A stretch of 64,000 nt of DNA from Scatophagus argus (taxonomy: Eukaryota > Chordata > Actinopteri > Scatophagidae): the NCBI RefSeq assembly GCF_020382885.2, contig NC_058513.1:15091641-15155640 (forward strand). Reading direction: 5' to 3'. Positions 1 through 12,419 of this stretch are shown piece by piece. The notes beneath the pieces are model-generated. The model made no database searches, was not told the DNA's origin, and saw nothing but the letters and a program-made list of their open reading frames with translations. How positions within the stretch are numbered: position 1 is the stretch's first letter; every line of letters starts with the position of its first letter. Both the position numbers and the translations under genes were made by a program.

Positions 1-94
1 TGCAGTACAAACTGTTAAAACTGGTTCAAAATTAACTCGTGTGAGTGTTTTTGTTTACATTAACTCTACGCTGTGTTTTCTCACAGACTCCAGA

Positions 95-2131
95 ATGAGT
101 AAAAACAGCAAAGTGTTGAACCTGAAGGATAAAATCAGTGGCAATGAAGTGGACCTGAGCCTGTGTAACCTCACTGAGGTACCAGTCAGAGAGCTGGTAA
201 GTTACTCATAGCCTCTGGGTGTCAGTTTGTCAGTGAAAATGTCATAAAATAAAACATTCATTACATTACATTAATGTTCTCTAACTTTACACATAAGGCT
301 GCCCTACTGTGGTTGCGTGCTTCTTGGTTAAACTTTTTATTAAACACACAAGTTGAGCTTATATTAAACTGACCCATGCTGTCATTTATCCCAACAGGCT
401 TTATTCACCAAAGCAACTGTTTTGGACTTGTCTTGCAACAACATTACTTCTCTTCCTGTAAGTACAGCCGCAGTCTTCCTGTGCTAAAACAGACCATTTT
501 ACCCTCCGCGTGTGTGGTTCCCAAGCTTTTTTGTCTCGTGAACCTCTTAAAATGAAGCACTGATGTCTCACAGTGTGGACTCAAGTAGTGAGCAGTTCAG
601 CTACAGAGTGATATTACCTGACATTACCTTACATCGTCCAACATCCATCCTTAAAGAGTGAACCCTCCTCAAGAGTATTGTATGTTTTAAACCCCCTGAG
701 ACAAATGTGATAGAGGTTCCCATCTCAAATATTAAAAACTTGGTTGGTTCGGTTTCTTTCATGTAGCCAGAATTCTGCAACCTGACCCACCTGGTAAAGG
801 TGGATCTGAGTAAAAACCAGCTGACCTGCCTGCCAGATGACCTGGGCAACCTGGCCGGCCTTCAACATCTGGATCTGTACAACAACAAGCTGACTGTCCT
901 GCCTGTCAGCTTCTCACAGCTCAGGGTTGGTACTTCTCCTGGTAGCATGAAGTCACAGCATCAAAATCCAATTAACTTCCATCTTATATCTCGTTTTTTC
1001 TGTTCACAAAAATCTGCAAATTGTTTATCTGGTTTTGTCTCTGTCAGCACTCATTTTATTCATTTTGTTTGTGTTTCTTCAGAGTCTAAAGTGGTTGGAT
1101 CTGAAGGATAACCCGCTTGACGCCGGCCTGGCCAAGGCAGCAGGAGACTGTTTGGATGAGAAGCAATGCAGACAGTGTGCCTCCAGGGTGAGAGAGAACG
1201 ACGACTGAGAGGACAACAATAAAGTAGTTTACAGAGTAACTAAACAAAAACAGTGTAACTAAAAATACAAGTATTTTCTTCCAGGTTCTGCAGCACATGA
1301 GGACTATTCAAGATGAGGTCGATCGCACACGAGAAAAACGCCTTTTGAGGGAGAAAGGTGAGTGTCAGAACATCAAAAGTTGGTTTATGTCCCGTTGTGA
1401 ATGAATGTGAATGTCTGACCAACACATTTTACTTAATCTCCCAATCAGAGCTGGAGAAGAAGAGGGAGGCGAAGCAGAGGGAGCGGGAAGCCAGAGAGAA
1501 GGAGGCTCGCAAACGGGAGAAGGCGGAGGAGAAAGAGAGGAGGAGGAGAGAGTACAACGCTCAGATGGCGGCCCAGGCTGTGCGGGAACAGCAGAAGAAG
1601 AAGAGCGACGAGAAGAAGAAAAAGAACGGACAGGCAGCAGGTGGGACTAAAAGTCTGGATGATGCACCTCTTAAAGGGATAGTTTATGATTTTTATTTGT
1701 ACAGAACCATCAAGATGAACTTTCCCAGATCAATTTTGTTATGTATTGCACCCCGGCACTTGATCAGTATAGTACCATACCTTCAGTGTTTGTTTTTCGT
1801 GTTTTAGTTGTCACTATCTAATATCACTTAATTTGACTTCATCCCAGCAGATAAAAAAGCTGTTGTAGAATCGGCGCCCAAACCTCGACGTTCTTTCATT
1901 GGCCTGATGTTCAAGCTCCTCCTCCTGGTGCTACTGGGATTGGCCGGAGTCGCCGCCGCCTGCCGAATGACAGAGCTGAAGAAGGAGGCCATGTGCGTGC
2001 CAGTGAACGTCGCCGTGGACGACAGCCTATCCTGGGCCAGAGAGCAGGAGGGTGTGGTCACACAGCTGTTGCAAAATCTGTCGTCTGCAGCGAAGGAGCT
2101 TCTCGAATCCACGCGAGCGTCTAAGAACTAA
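95..2131 (+). CDS. lrrc59: Leucine-rich repeat-containing protein 59
   Basis: Seven coding exons with GT-AG borders: 95-196, 398-457, 767-925, 1083-1187, 1285-1357, 1449-1640 and 1851-2131, giving 323 residues (human is about 307). An acceptor lies at 81-86, so the first visible exon starts near 87. The protein begins [13 protein letters not shown]. It carries about five leucine-rich repeats in the first 130 residues (for example [12 protein letters not shown]). A very charged Lys/Glu/Arg coiled region follows at about 150-228, then a hydrophobic membrane anchor at about 247-268 preceded by PKPRRSF, and a short C-terminal tail. This is the layout of LRRC59, an endoplasmic reticulum and nuclear envelope protein that associates with ribosomes and SRP and helps FGF1 enter the nucleus (family knowledge). 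The identification rests on protein sequence and domain order and is strong. The last exon has a tandem CAGCAG acceptor. Confidence 0.96.
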
Positions 2132-3590
2132 ACTGTCATCTGTCTCCATCAGCTCCCAGAGCTGCAGGTTTTTCCTCTTCTACCTGTGAATCTTGGGATT
2201 TTTTTTAACATGCTGAAATCATGAATCTCATTAAGATGGACAATCCTGCATCCCCTCACCCTGTTTGAGGTGCTGGGAGGTGAAGAGTCTGTACAGATGG
2301 ACGAAGGGGGATCGGCAGATGTGTTAAAATCAGCTTAAATTCCTATGGAATTGTTGTCACTCTTGTACCCTCTTTGTACTACAGCTTGTTTTTTTTTGGT
2401 TTTTTTAATGTCATCACCTTAAATGCCTCCCTGCTTACCATGTTTTGCATGCAATACATGGCGCCAGGTTGTATTTGAGGGATGTCCATTGAAACGTCAG
2501 GTGGCCCTGTCTGTGCTGCACTGGAGCGTCAAATGGCATGCTGACTGCCAGTCACAGGTGTGCATCAGCCAGTCTTAGATGTGGCAGTCTGGGCATGTGC
2601 AGTGAAGGCTGTGTGAATGTCGAACTCACTCGTCTGTGGCCTGTTCTCTCTTGATAAGTCTTATATCAGTGAAACCAGTCAAATCTCCCAACTAATCCAA
2701 CACCTTCTGATGCGCGAAGTCCAACTGATGCATTTTTGTTATTTTAGCAACAATATCAGGCTAACGAGTTTCTGCACAGAAAGGTGCATTTGAGGTGAAA
2801 ATGTCCACTCTCAAATGCTGATGTCTGCATTGGCCTCACAAACCCAGTATCAGTCTGGCTCTAATGCACAAACTGTATTAGAAAGGACTGTACTGATAAT
2901 TGTGTGTGTTAGCCCTTTTTGCTAAAAATCCTGTCTACATGGCAGATATCCATTTTACAAATACTGCTGCTGTGTTTTTGGGCTCTTGTGTACCTAAACC
3001 CGCTGGTTTCTATTCGTTTGTGCAAGTCTAAAAGTCAGCAGTAATCCGTGTTAAAGTGAAACTGCTGTGATGAGATAATGCAGTGCAGACATTTCAGTTC
3101 AAATCTGCTCTTTAACATCTTGTTTTATAATGTGACTTTAACACAAATCTATCCATACTTGACCGTGGTTGGTTCGTGGGATGGATGGACTGCACTCGTG
3201 CGAATTGCTTGTCGTACTGCACAGGAAAAGCAGTGGCTGCATGTAACGTAGGAAGAGCACAAAAGCACAGCAGCAAAACTTGTGAAAAAGATAGCTGTAA
3301 TGTAAAGAGTACATCACTTCAGAAACAACATTATGGTCCTTTTTACAGTGTGGTTACAAGTTAACTGCAGCTCAGAATCCCTGAATCACCTGCTGATCCA
3401 GGACCGAGTGTTGATACTGAACTCGTGCTTTGAAATGCCTTCCTTTCTTTTTCTAATCTGAATCTAATCTGTACAGCAAACTGCAGAAATTATAGAAAAA
3501 TCACCGCCTTCGCTGCCGTGGTTCTTGTTCAGCTTTGTCCACGCTCAAACATCGTCGGCATCAATAAACGGCTGTGCACCGCAAGACGTC
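2132..3590 (+). other. lrrc59: lrrc59 3' untranslated region with poly(A) signal
   Basis: No conserved coding signal follows the lrrc59 stop. The first good AATAAA on this strand is at 3563-3568, so the 3'UTR is probably about 1.45 kb. The 62-residue ORF at 3176-3364 inside it has no recognisable features and is taken as chance. The exact cleavage site is inferred. Confidence 0.55.
3563..3568 (+). terminator. lrrc59: Poly(A) signal of lrrc59
   Basis: AATAAA about 1.43 kb downstream of the lrrc59 stop, followed by GT-containing sequence (GTGTCTGTTTTTG) suitable as a downstream element. Confidence 0.5.
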
Positions 3591-3599
3591 TTTGAACGC

Positions 3600-5424
3600 T
3601 GTGTCTGTTTTTGTAGCTAGAGGAGAAGATCGGTGAACACAAGTTTCCAACCGGAAAATTCATCTTCTGTGAACCTGTGATTAAATTGTGTGATGAGATT
3701 TTGTATAATAACAACACTGCACACACAAGTTTTAATTTTTATGGATGCCAACAGTATCCCTTTAAAAAAAAATACTTTAAAAATACTTTACTTTGATCCT
3801 CAATAGTGACTCAGTCTGATGATGTGGCTTAGTTGTTAATGTGTGAAACTTCTTTCTGTACAAAGAACTGACATGGACACATAATTAAATTAAACAGAGT
3901 TAAAGAGTTAGGAAATGCTTTTAACAGCTGAATTATAAGAGCTAAGCTCCACAGCACAAACACAGATTACCAGAAGCTGCACATCTGTTTTTATGATGGG
4001 TGATATCCATTTCCTGATCATCGCTTCGACTGTATATTTCACTTCCATAGTCAATACCTCAAACATTATGCGAATGAGCTCATATGACAGCTAATATGAC
4101 AGAGAAGGCAGCCTGCGAAAGAGCCAGCAACCACAGCCACCATTAGGCAGATGAAACTTAGATCCACTGTGTAATCTGTCCGCTGGAGCTGAGGAAACCG
4201 AGACAAGGAGCAGAGTGGAGTTTAAGTGATGAAGAACAATTACAGAGAAATATTAAAGCCTCCTCGTCTCAGTGAAGCAACCGCAACAAAGAAAGCCAGA
4301 AAGACCGTAGGAAACTGCTGCTGGAGTGAATTCACGATATCAAAAGAGATGAAATGCAAAGTGTTCAAGAGCGTAAGTTTTCTCACTTTACCTGTCAGCC
4401 GTTTTACCTTTCATGTGAATAAGGATTAAAAAATCTAACTTTAAAGAAACTACACTGTGGATGCCTCAAAATAAACATCTGATTCTTGCCCTCAAAAATG
4501 CTGCACAGTCGGTACAGAGAGGATACAACATGCAGAATTATGTCCTTCGATTTCTCGTTCAGCGTCACGTGGTGCGATATGAAAGGAGCTCAGCGAAGCT
4601 CCCGATGTTGGCCTTCGATTTCGACCGCCAGCCTTCCGCTTCCGAACGAGAGAATTATGAGCAATGCAGCGCACTAATGCAGCAATTAAGAGCAACTCGA
4701 GACAAATACGTTTTGTTGTAATGCACAAGAGATGCGTTTCGCTCCAATCAGGGAAACGGAAACTTTAAAGGACAAAATTGTTTAATAATCACCCTGTTTC
4801 TTTTGTAGTACCAAAAATGTCAGAGTGTACAGGCGCAAACTTGCGTTTCGTCCGTGTACCTTTATATGTATTTCTGCTACAAAATAAGAGCCTGTGTTAC
4901 GATGCGGAACAAAATCGTATTAACCACTTCCAGTAGAAACCGCCAGAAGTCAAAAACCACCCAGGACAGGCCACAAATCATTTTCTGACCGGCAAAGATC
5001 AAATCTTGTGGAACTGAAGAAGACTGGAGGCTGTTTCAGCAGCAGATTAAAATTTCGGACTGACACAGTGTTATGTTCAGGTGTCCACATGCTTTTAATC
5101 CGAGCGTGTAACTTGTAACTCCAGCTGTCAGATATTAAACGAGCTAACACGCACACAAAGTATCACGTTTCCCTCTGAAACACAAAGGCGGAAATGGTCC
5201 TCCAAATTAAAATACTTACATAAAGAACCGGAACCTGAAGACTGTACTAAGGTTCCATACTTGGGTGAATACACTCAGTTACTTCTGATCTCTGCAGAGA
5301 TAAAGTGAGGTGCTCTGGTATTACGGATTCAGAGTGTATGAAGGTGAACAGAGGACTGTAGGATCCACACACACCAGTTTTCAGCTCTGGATCTCCTTCA
5401 CGGCTTCAAGTCTGAGACACTTCA
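3600..5424. other. Intergenic region and nat9 3' end
   Basis: AT-rich DNA between the convergent ends of lrrc59 and nat9. A minus-strand ATTAAA at 5094-5099 (TTTAAT on the given strand), about 330 nt past the nat9 stop, is a candidate poly(A) signal for nat9. Small open frames occur on both strands (for example 4461-4721 plus), but I recognise no domain in them. Nothing else stands out. Confidence 0.4.
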
Positions 5425-7689
5425 CTACGAAAGCAGTTCCTGTCTGTTGCTGCAGGTCTGCCTGTAGTCCTTCTCCCTCATGTCGGTCGTGTCGGCCAGC
5501 AGCCTCGTCCGAACTGACTCGTCCACCGTCATCTCGAGCGTCATCTCTTTGAAGACCCGACACACCGACACCTGCAACAGACACAAGGATGAAGGTCAGA
5601 TTGGCGTCATAGTGTCAGGACTTCTCAGGCACAGTGATACGACGTGATCTCATTACCTCCTGGAAGTGGAGTTTCTTGAACATGTTGATGCTGATCTGGT
5701 TGTCCAGCCCGATTTTCACTTGAAACTTTTTGACACCAAGTTTGGTGACACCTGGTGGAAGGAAACACACTGATCTCAGCCCCTTCACAGCTTGGAACCA
5801 GAGCTTCTGAGTTTTTTGTTTTATTGTGACAATCGAAGAAATGTGACGATTTAAGACGTGTTTCACAACAATCTGTACAGCCGTGTCAATCGTGTCTTCT
5901 GTTGTCAACACTTTTTGAAAACATCTGAGCACAACAAGCACAACACAAGCACAACACAAAAACTGAGTTGCCAATAAACAGGAAATTGAGCAGCGAGTCA
6001 AAAGGTCAGCAAAGTCAGAAAAGTTCATATTGGACACGATGACTTTAACCTTCTGTCTCGTGACTGTAACAACGCGTTCCGTTCGACTGACCGTTAACAA
6101 CAGAAATAAGCTGCTCACCGTAGCACATCATCATACGCGTCACCTCTTTCCCGATGCCTTTGCCTCTGTAACCGGGCTCTGTTAAAAACAAAGATATAAA
6201 CATAACATCAACAACAGCAGGAAGACATACGTGTGGGAATGACTGACGTGTAAAAACTAAAGCACAGCTTGATTGCAGATTATTTGATCATTTGATTTGC
6301 TTCTGAACAGCTGATATGATATGACCATGATAGCGTCACCTGCTATCATGATCTCCAACTCAGCCGAGGATGGGTCTGTGGGGTCCGTCAAGAAGATGTT
6401 GACATCTCCCACCATGCACTGCTCCTCTTCCACACTGGTGTCCGCCCACCGCTGCTTGTCCAAAATGATGAACGTGCACTCTGGAATGATCATGAAACCA
6501 TAAATGATCAGCAGGCAAAAGCTACGAGCCAGCAAATCTGAAGGATGAGAGTACGACAGTCCAGAGACTTTACACCTGGAGTTGTCTCAATAAAAGCAGC
6601 TCTTTGGAGTACGTATAAGGAACGAAAGTGTTGTTTGGCAGACAGATGATCCCTTACTGTCGTCATCTTCCCTCCAGCTCCTCTGCATGTCGTACTCCTG
6701 CTCCAGGGTCAGCGGCTCTGAAGCCGTCAGCTGCTGCAGCTCAGGAGACTTCATCCACTCATGATACCTGAAACAGGCGGGCAAAACACAGGGAAAGGAA
6801 TGAAGCTGGTCTACAAAAACTGTTTTCGGCACTAAATAACATCCAGCTCCATTAAGGTTTAGAGCCTGAACGCAGACTGAAATGTGTGTTTTTTTTTCCC
6901 ACACTTTGACTTTGGCTTGGTTTAAACTAGTCAGACATGAGATAGACGGTTTGCAGCTGTAGCTCATCATTAGCTTGTCAGAATAACATTTGCTATGAAT
7001 TCTGGGCAAATCAATGATCCTTTCAAATTAAAAACATGGCTGAAGTCAAACATCCAGTAAAATAAAATCTCAACTCTGCTGTTTTATACCAGAGGCAAAT
7101 TTTAATTTTTCTCCCAATATTTATTTGATAACCAATAGTATCTTTGCAGATTCAGATTAATGACATGAAATAGAATCACTTACAATACCTATGATGTAAT
7201 ATTATAAATTAAGATAAAAGTTTACTGAAAATTTCACAAGTTACCCCGCAGATAAATCCTATATAATATCTAAAAAATTAGCTCCACCTTTAACAGCTGC
7301 AACATTAGTGATGCTACTAATCATAACTTGTGCTTTACGTATTTTGTGCATGTATACAATAGTACACTGTGAATAAATGATTAAATTAAAAATATTAGAT
7401 GTGTCTCATCCAACAAACTTTTATTGGTTGATTTTAGCCATATTTTGAGTGTACTGAAAGCAATTTATTCTCAGTCCGTAAGACTCATAAGATTCATTCA
7501 AAACACTCTGCTAACAAGAAGACATCAGCAGAGGAAGCAATGAAAGAAATGTGATGCTCTCATGTGTTCAACAGCAGCTGTTAACCAACAGACTGTCGGT
7601 TTCTCATGTTACCTGGGTACGTGGTCTGCGTTGTAAGGGACCAGCACGACTTTGTGTCCCTCCAGCAAAGTGTTTTCATTTATCTTCAT
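5425..7689 (-). CDS. nat9: N-acetyltransferase 9 (GNAT family)
   Basis: Six minus-strand exons with GT-AG borders: 7613-7689, 6658-6767, 6340-6480, 6119-6178, 5657-5751 and 5425-5571, summing to 630 nt or 209 residues (human NAT9 has 207). The protein starts MKINENTLLEGHKVVLVPY and contains the family block YHEWMKSPELQQLTASEPL. The acetyl-CoA loop is PGYRGKGIGKE at about residues 111-121, and LGVKKFQVKIGLDNQISI follows. GNAT enzymes transfer acetyl from acetyl-CoA to amines. NAT9 is reported to act on, or stabilise, microtubules, but its substrate is not well established. The gene lies directly downstream of syt15 on the same strand, with only a few hundred bases between them. All splice phases fit, so confidence is high. 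Confidence 0.96.
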
Positions 7690-7844
7690 GTTGCCAAGCC
7701 AGATAAAAAAAATACTAATAAATAAAACACCGGTACGACTGACAACAACTTTAAAAAAGATTCACGCTTACAACCATGTTGTCAACTCACTTCCTCATTA
7801 ACGCTCGACGGTTCAAAATGCAGCTGCGCACACTGACAGAAAGG

Positions 7845-7870
7845 CGCCAGTCGCCCCCTGCTGGACAACT
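7845..7870. promoter_or_regulatory. CTCF-like motif in the nat9/syt15 gap
   Basis: The string TCGCCCCCTGCTGGAC (about 7851-7866) closely resembles the reverse complement of the vertebrate CTCF core (GCGCCCCCTGSTGG). It sits in the short gap between the syt15 poly(A) signal and the nat9 start codon, so it may belong to the nat9 promoter. Occupancy is an inference from motif similarity alone. Confidence 0.4.
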
Positions 7871-7921
7871 TCAGGAAGAGACGCGCTGAGAGGCTCTTCA
7901 GCGTTTCTCTTCTGAAAACTC

Positions 7922-7927
7922 TTTATT
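7922..7927 (-). terminator. syt15: Poly(A) signal for syt15
   Basis: TTTATT on the given strand reads AATAAA on the minus strand, about 440 nt past the syt15 stop codon. The sequence from here to 8362 is the likely syt15 3'UTR. The nat9 start codon is only 233 bases further downstream. Confidence 0.55.
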
Positions 7928-8362
7928 AAAATCGCATATAGATGTACATACAAAACAACATAAAATGTATTCAAAGCAATAAAGTAAAATAAAGAATATG
8001 CTTTAAAAAGTATTGTTCAATTTAACTTTGCCAGCCTGCTCCAAAAAGGTGTAACCTGGCACAAGATATCAAATTAAGTTTAAGTTTTCTAATAAACAAA
8101 TTCTTATAATTTTTTTTCCAGCATTCCCAGTTTCCTAATTCAAGACAGCCAGCCACATTAATGGATGAGAGAGAAGTTTTGTTCCTATATGTGAGTGCAT
8201 TTTCTTTTTGCTGCTATTATGGAGGAAGAAAGAAAGAAAGACATTCAGAGCTACAGAAACATTCCTCTATGACCCATTAAAAATAACACAACTGACTGTA
8301 AATGTTGTTAAATGTTATTCTCTTCAAAATTGTACATATACATTGTGTGTGTGGTTGTGGTG

Positions 8363-10842
8363 TTAAGTGGCCCTTCTCAGTCCGTGCCACCGTTTGACTG
8401 GCTCCTGTGGCGTGTTGACCATGTCCATCCAGTGCTGCAGCTGTGGGCCTCTGGCGTACATGAAGGGTCCCAGCACCAGCACTCCCAGTAAGGCCGGAGG
8501 CTCTGGGAGGGAAATAAAGACAGAGCAGAGCTCACCTCTCCTTCAATGTTTCAGCAACTAAAACGTGTGATAAAAATAAGTCATAAAAGACAGAATTAAA
8601 ACTAAAGACTGAACTCCATAAGAGCTCATCTAAAATTCACTATAAGTAAACACAGTGTAAATGAAGAATACGGAAAGCTGAAGTAATGAACACAAATTCT
8701 CCAAAGTCCCACTGATCTTCTCCGTCCGTATTATGCGCATCAAGCCGTCTCTTTCACCTGAGCGGACGTCGTTCGGCTGCTGCAGCTCGAACCTCAGACA
8801 GGCCTCGTCCAGGTGCTGCGGGCGGAGTTTAAAGGTCATCCTGTGGCTGAAACAGGGATCCTGCTCACCTCTCACCACACAGCTGCGCTTGCTCTTCACC
8901 ACCTGGGTGTGCATCTGCAGGCTCACCTGGGTACACACACCTGACAGACACAAGGGCTCCGCGTTACACGTGCTTGCTTACTCCCCTGACGTAGCTCAGG
9001 TTCAGGTAGCGTACCTGCGTCCGTGAGCAGTTGTAGGCCTCGAGCACTCAGGACCACCACAGAGAGGCGCTGCAGAGACGGACTGTAGCTGAGGGAAATC
9101 TGCACGTCACCGAGCTCCGAACGCTGAGGGGAAATTAGAGGATGGCAGAAACATTATGAGCGTTTATGACCACATGCAAACACCCATCTGTGTTACCTGA
9201 GTGTCCTCCTCCGTCTCCAGGTCCCTCCACAGCACCCTGCCCGCCTGACCGAGCTCCCCCTCCAGAGGAAACAGCACCCTGCCCACCGCGTGGCGTTTGC
9301 CGTCCTGCTCCACGCTCAGCACGCACACGCTCAGAGTGCTCAGAGGCACACACACTCCTGACACCTGCAGGGGAAACGCACAGGAAGTGTGTGAGAGTGT
9401 CGTTTTACTCCTTTTTCACAGCATTGCAGAGAGAAATACTGCATTTTGCAACTTTACTTCAATCATCTGTTAAGGGAGAGCTTATAAAATATGTTTTATT
9501 ATGAATTAAACCAAAGTATAATCTCAGCTCAAATGATTTGTCAGTTAACCGATTAGACAGAAAATTATTTGGAAACTTTATTAATTGTTCAGGTCGTTTT
9601 TTATGAAAAAATATCTCATGGTCCCATGGTTTTCACAAATTACAATTTTATTTCAATAATTAAAATGTATTGTTTTTTTGATTTTGAACTATTGATTGGC
9701 CAAACAAACATCATGAAGGTGTCACTTGGTTTGTGACATACATACATGAGTAATAATCAAATAATGATATACTTGGTTTAGTATGAGTCACAGGGGCCAT
9801 TTTTATGTACTGAGTACTTTTACTTTAAGTAAAATTTTCCTGACCACTTTACACCACTTCAGATGAAGCGAGAATCCACAAGTGAGCTGTTCTTTTTCCG
9901 GCTTTAAAACTTCTCTGAACTTTTGCGACCTCACCTGAAAAATGAAGCAGTCACTGAACTCCGGGTCGGGCCCCGTGCCCCGGGCCTTGGCCTGGCGGGG
10001 CCGCCGGTCATCAGGGAGGAGCCGGAGCTCCACCTGCGTGACGTTGCCGTGGAAGCGGGGAGGCAGGTTACCGAGGCGGAGCAGGGAGACCATGAGCTGT
10101 TCGCTGCTGTGTCGATACTCCACAGAGAAGCAGAGACGGGTGGCCATTCCTGGAGGAGGGGCCACCACCTCGCTCAGAGGGGGGACAGAGTAGAGGCCAG
10201 CCAGCACCGTCCCCACCGGGTACCATCCTGATGGAAACATGTTACCAGTGTTGGAATTCAGATTTGATTCTCTTCAAACACTCAAAGGGATGACAACTGT
10301 GGTGGTGATGACCTACTGCTTACTGAGAGTGATCCACGATGGGCTAGTATGTCCCTCCGGGCCTCCATCTTTATCCCCTCTTCTTCCTTCTCCTTGTCAT
10401 TTTTCAGTTCGCCCTGGTTTTGTGCCGTGAAGCGAGGAGGCAAGGTGAAAGGGATCTCTGTGGGCCTTTCATAAAGGACAGCAAAAACTTGTGTCTTCAT
10501 AAATAACCGGTTATAAAACTTTAAAAGAAAAGAAGAATAAACACTGACAGAAAAACACTGTGTATGAAAGTTACTAACGTGGCCCACGGGCCCTGAGACA
10601 CCAGGATGACCGAAGCAGAGCAGGCTGGGACTGAAGGCACCGTAGGGAGCAGCTCCTCATACCGACTCCGACCCTTCTTCTTCCTCCACAGATAGTAGAC
10701 CATCAGACCCAGCAGCAGCAGCAGGAGACCCGCAGACAGACCGGCAGCCAGCAGTGACACCTGGTCTGAACAAACCAACACTTCAGCGGGGAAAACAGCT
10801 GGCGGGTGTTGAGAGTAATGCAGTTTACGGCTTACCTGCCAT
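8363..10842 (-). CDS. syt15: Synaptotagmin-15
   Basis: Eight coding exons on the minus strand: 10836-10842 (only ATG GCA G), 10579-10765, 10317-10465, 9935-10227, 9197-9364, 9015-9123, 8758-8940 and 8363-8502, totalling 1236 nt or 411 residues (human about 421). The start reads MADQVSLLAAGLSAG, like human SYT15 MAEQ. A transmembrane segment (LLLLLLGLMVYYLW) and a basic stop-transfer patch follow, then C2A (LCFSVEYRHSSEQL) and C2B (ISLSYSPSLQRLSVVVLSA). The end, HWMDMVNTPQEPVKRWHGL, is the family signature. The acidic loop residues that bind calcium in classical synaptotagmins (SDPYVK type) are absent from both C2 domains, so calcium-independent membrane binding is expected, as known for SYT15. 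The donor of the second exon and the acceptor at 10465 were chosen from phase and are slightly less certain. The adjacent gprin2-like gene matches the human SYT15-GPRIN2 neighbourhood. Confidence 0.93.
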
Positions 10843-11691
10843 TTATTTTTATTTTTCAACAGACAGTAGCTCTTCAGCCTTTTACAGTATGCGACCCAGC
10901 AGAGAGAGTACGACACAGCTGGAGGATTCCCACCGTCTCATGCTGTTTTCTGGCTTTTCGATTGGCAGCCACACTCAGTAACCCCCCCTTAAAGGACCAG
11001 ACTACTGATTCAGGGTGTTTAAACCCATTTACAAATTAGGCACAAAACATGTACCAGTTTTACACACACCCCACTTTGTCAATTGAAGTCAGTAAAATAA
11101 CTCTGTTGATGTCGTCATGCTATTGGTTGCTGATTTCAACCAATATTTTATCGTTCTATATGTTTCTACCGAGTGCTTTAATTGTATTAAAGTGAACTAC
11201 TAAATTGTTAAAGCCATAAAAAGCATTTATCAGACTCTTCAAACTTTTTAGAGTTGTGTAATGCAGTAAACTTTTTGGTTTGTGACCCCTTAAAGCAAAG
11301 CAATGTCTGCTTCTTTAACCAATAGGCGATATTTTGTCCTTGTCTTGTTTGAATAATTTTTACAGACGTAAAGAGATCACGGCCTGAAAGTCCCAGAATG
11401 AAGCTGTGTTTAATAAACTTATGATATTCAATGGGATAAATGGAAATAGAGTAAATGGACACAAATGCTGTCTGGCAGGGAAAATGCATTAATAATCTGA
11501 AACCCCACAGGATAAATTCCAAAAAGTCTATTGGAGTTTATAGCTAAGAAGCTAACAGCTACAAAAACACTGATTTACTATAATTTTTATCTCTTCATTT
11601 CATTTTTATTTGTTTATTGTTTATTTATTTGTATTAAAAGGACTGCCAAACAGGTACAAACATTCATTAGATTTATGATCAAATATCTTCA

Positions 11692-11850
11692 AAATGAAAG
11701 ACATCCCCATCAGTCCCAGCTGTGCTTTGAGCTCAGAGCTAACTAAGACAGTGAGAGGAAGGTGACTGTCAGTGCAAGCATATTAGCATGCTGATGTTAG
11801 CTCACAGAGTCGTTAGCATGTCTGCAGACTCTTAGGCTTGTTTTATATCC
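11692..11850. repeat. Dispersed repeat relic (TTAGCATGCTGATGTTAGC type)
   Basis: CATCCCCATCAGTCCCAGCT, then GCATATTAGCATGCTGATG and CATGTCTGCAGACTCTTAGG, match the 3' part of the family whose 5' part is at 34880-35275. The link is through my recall of the full repeat in other fish, since the two pieces here do not overlap. Confidence 0.45.
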
Positions 11851-12299
11851 ATCCTCTGCTTTTAATCACAGACACCAACACACATTGCAGATACACATAC
11901 AATATGACTGCACTGACCAGATCTTAAGATCAAAATGCACATTAGCCACTCATCCACCCACGCTGTTTCACTTAGACACACACGCACAAACACACACACA
12001 CACACACGCTGTCTGTTCGGGGATTGGAGGACAGCTAATGGGATGACAGCTAATCCTCGGTGCTAAAGGCAGAGTGATGGCCCTCTCTTATACACGCACG
12101 CACACACATGTACACACCACACATCACACAGCACCCACATGCAGGCAGGCAGAGAAATCCTCATATTCTCACCGACGCCAAGTTCACATGAGGTCCAGCT
12201 AAGACAAGCAAACAGAGGAGAAGATCAAGCTGAAGACAAGTCACAACAGAGGAGTGTGTGTGTGTGTGTGTGTGTTTGAAGGCTCTGAGGGCAGCTGGA

Positions 12300-12419
12300 A
12301 ACAAGAAAGGTGATTTTCTTAAGAAGTGAGCGAAGGAGGTGAGGAGGGAGGGACGCCATTTAGCAGCACCTGCTCTGAGGCAGGGGAGAGGGCAAAACAG
12401 GACACAAGGTGCACAAAAG
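12300..12419 (+). other. Probable 5' non-coding exon of the gprin2-like gene
   Basis: A GC-richer stretch ends in AAAAG followed by GTAAGC at 12420, a strong donor on the plus strand. The gprin2-like coding exon is preceded by a pyrimidine tract and CAG ending at 13450, with the start codon 15 nt inside that exon. Joining the two gives a 5'UTR split by an intron of about 1 kb. The exon start is not defined by the sequence; 12300 is only an estimate. Confidence 0.4.
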
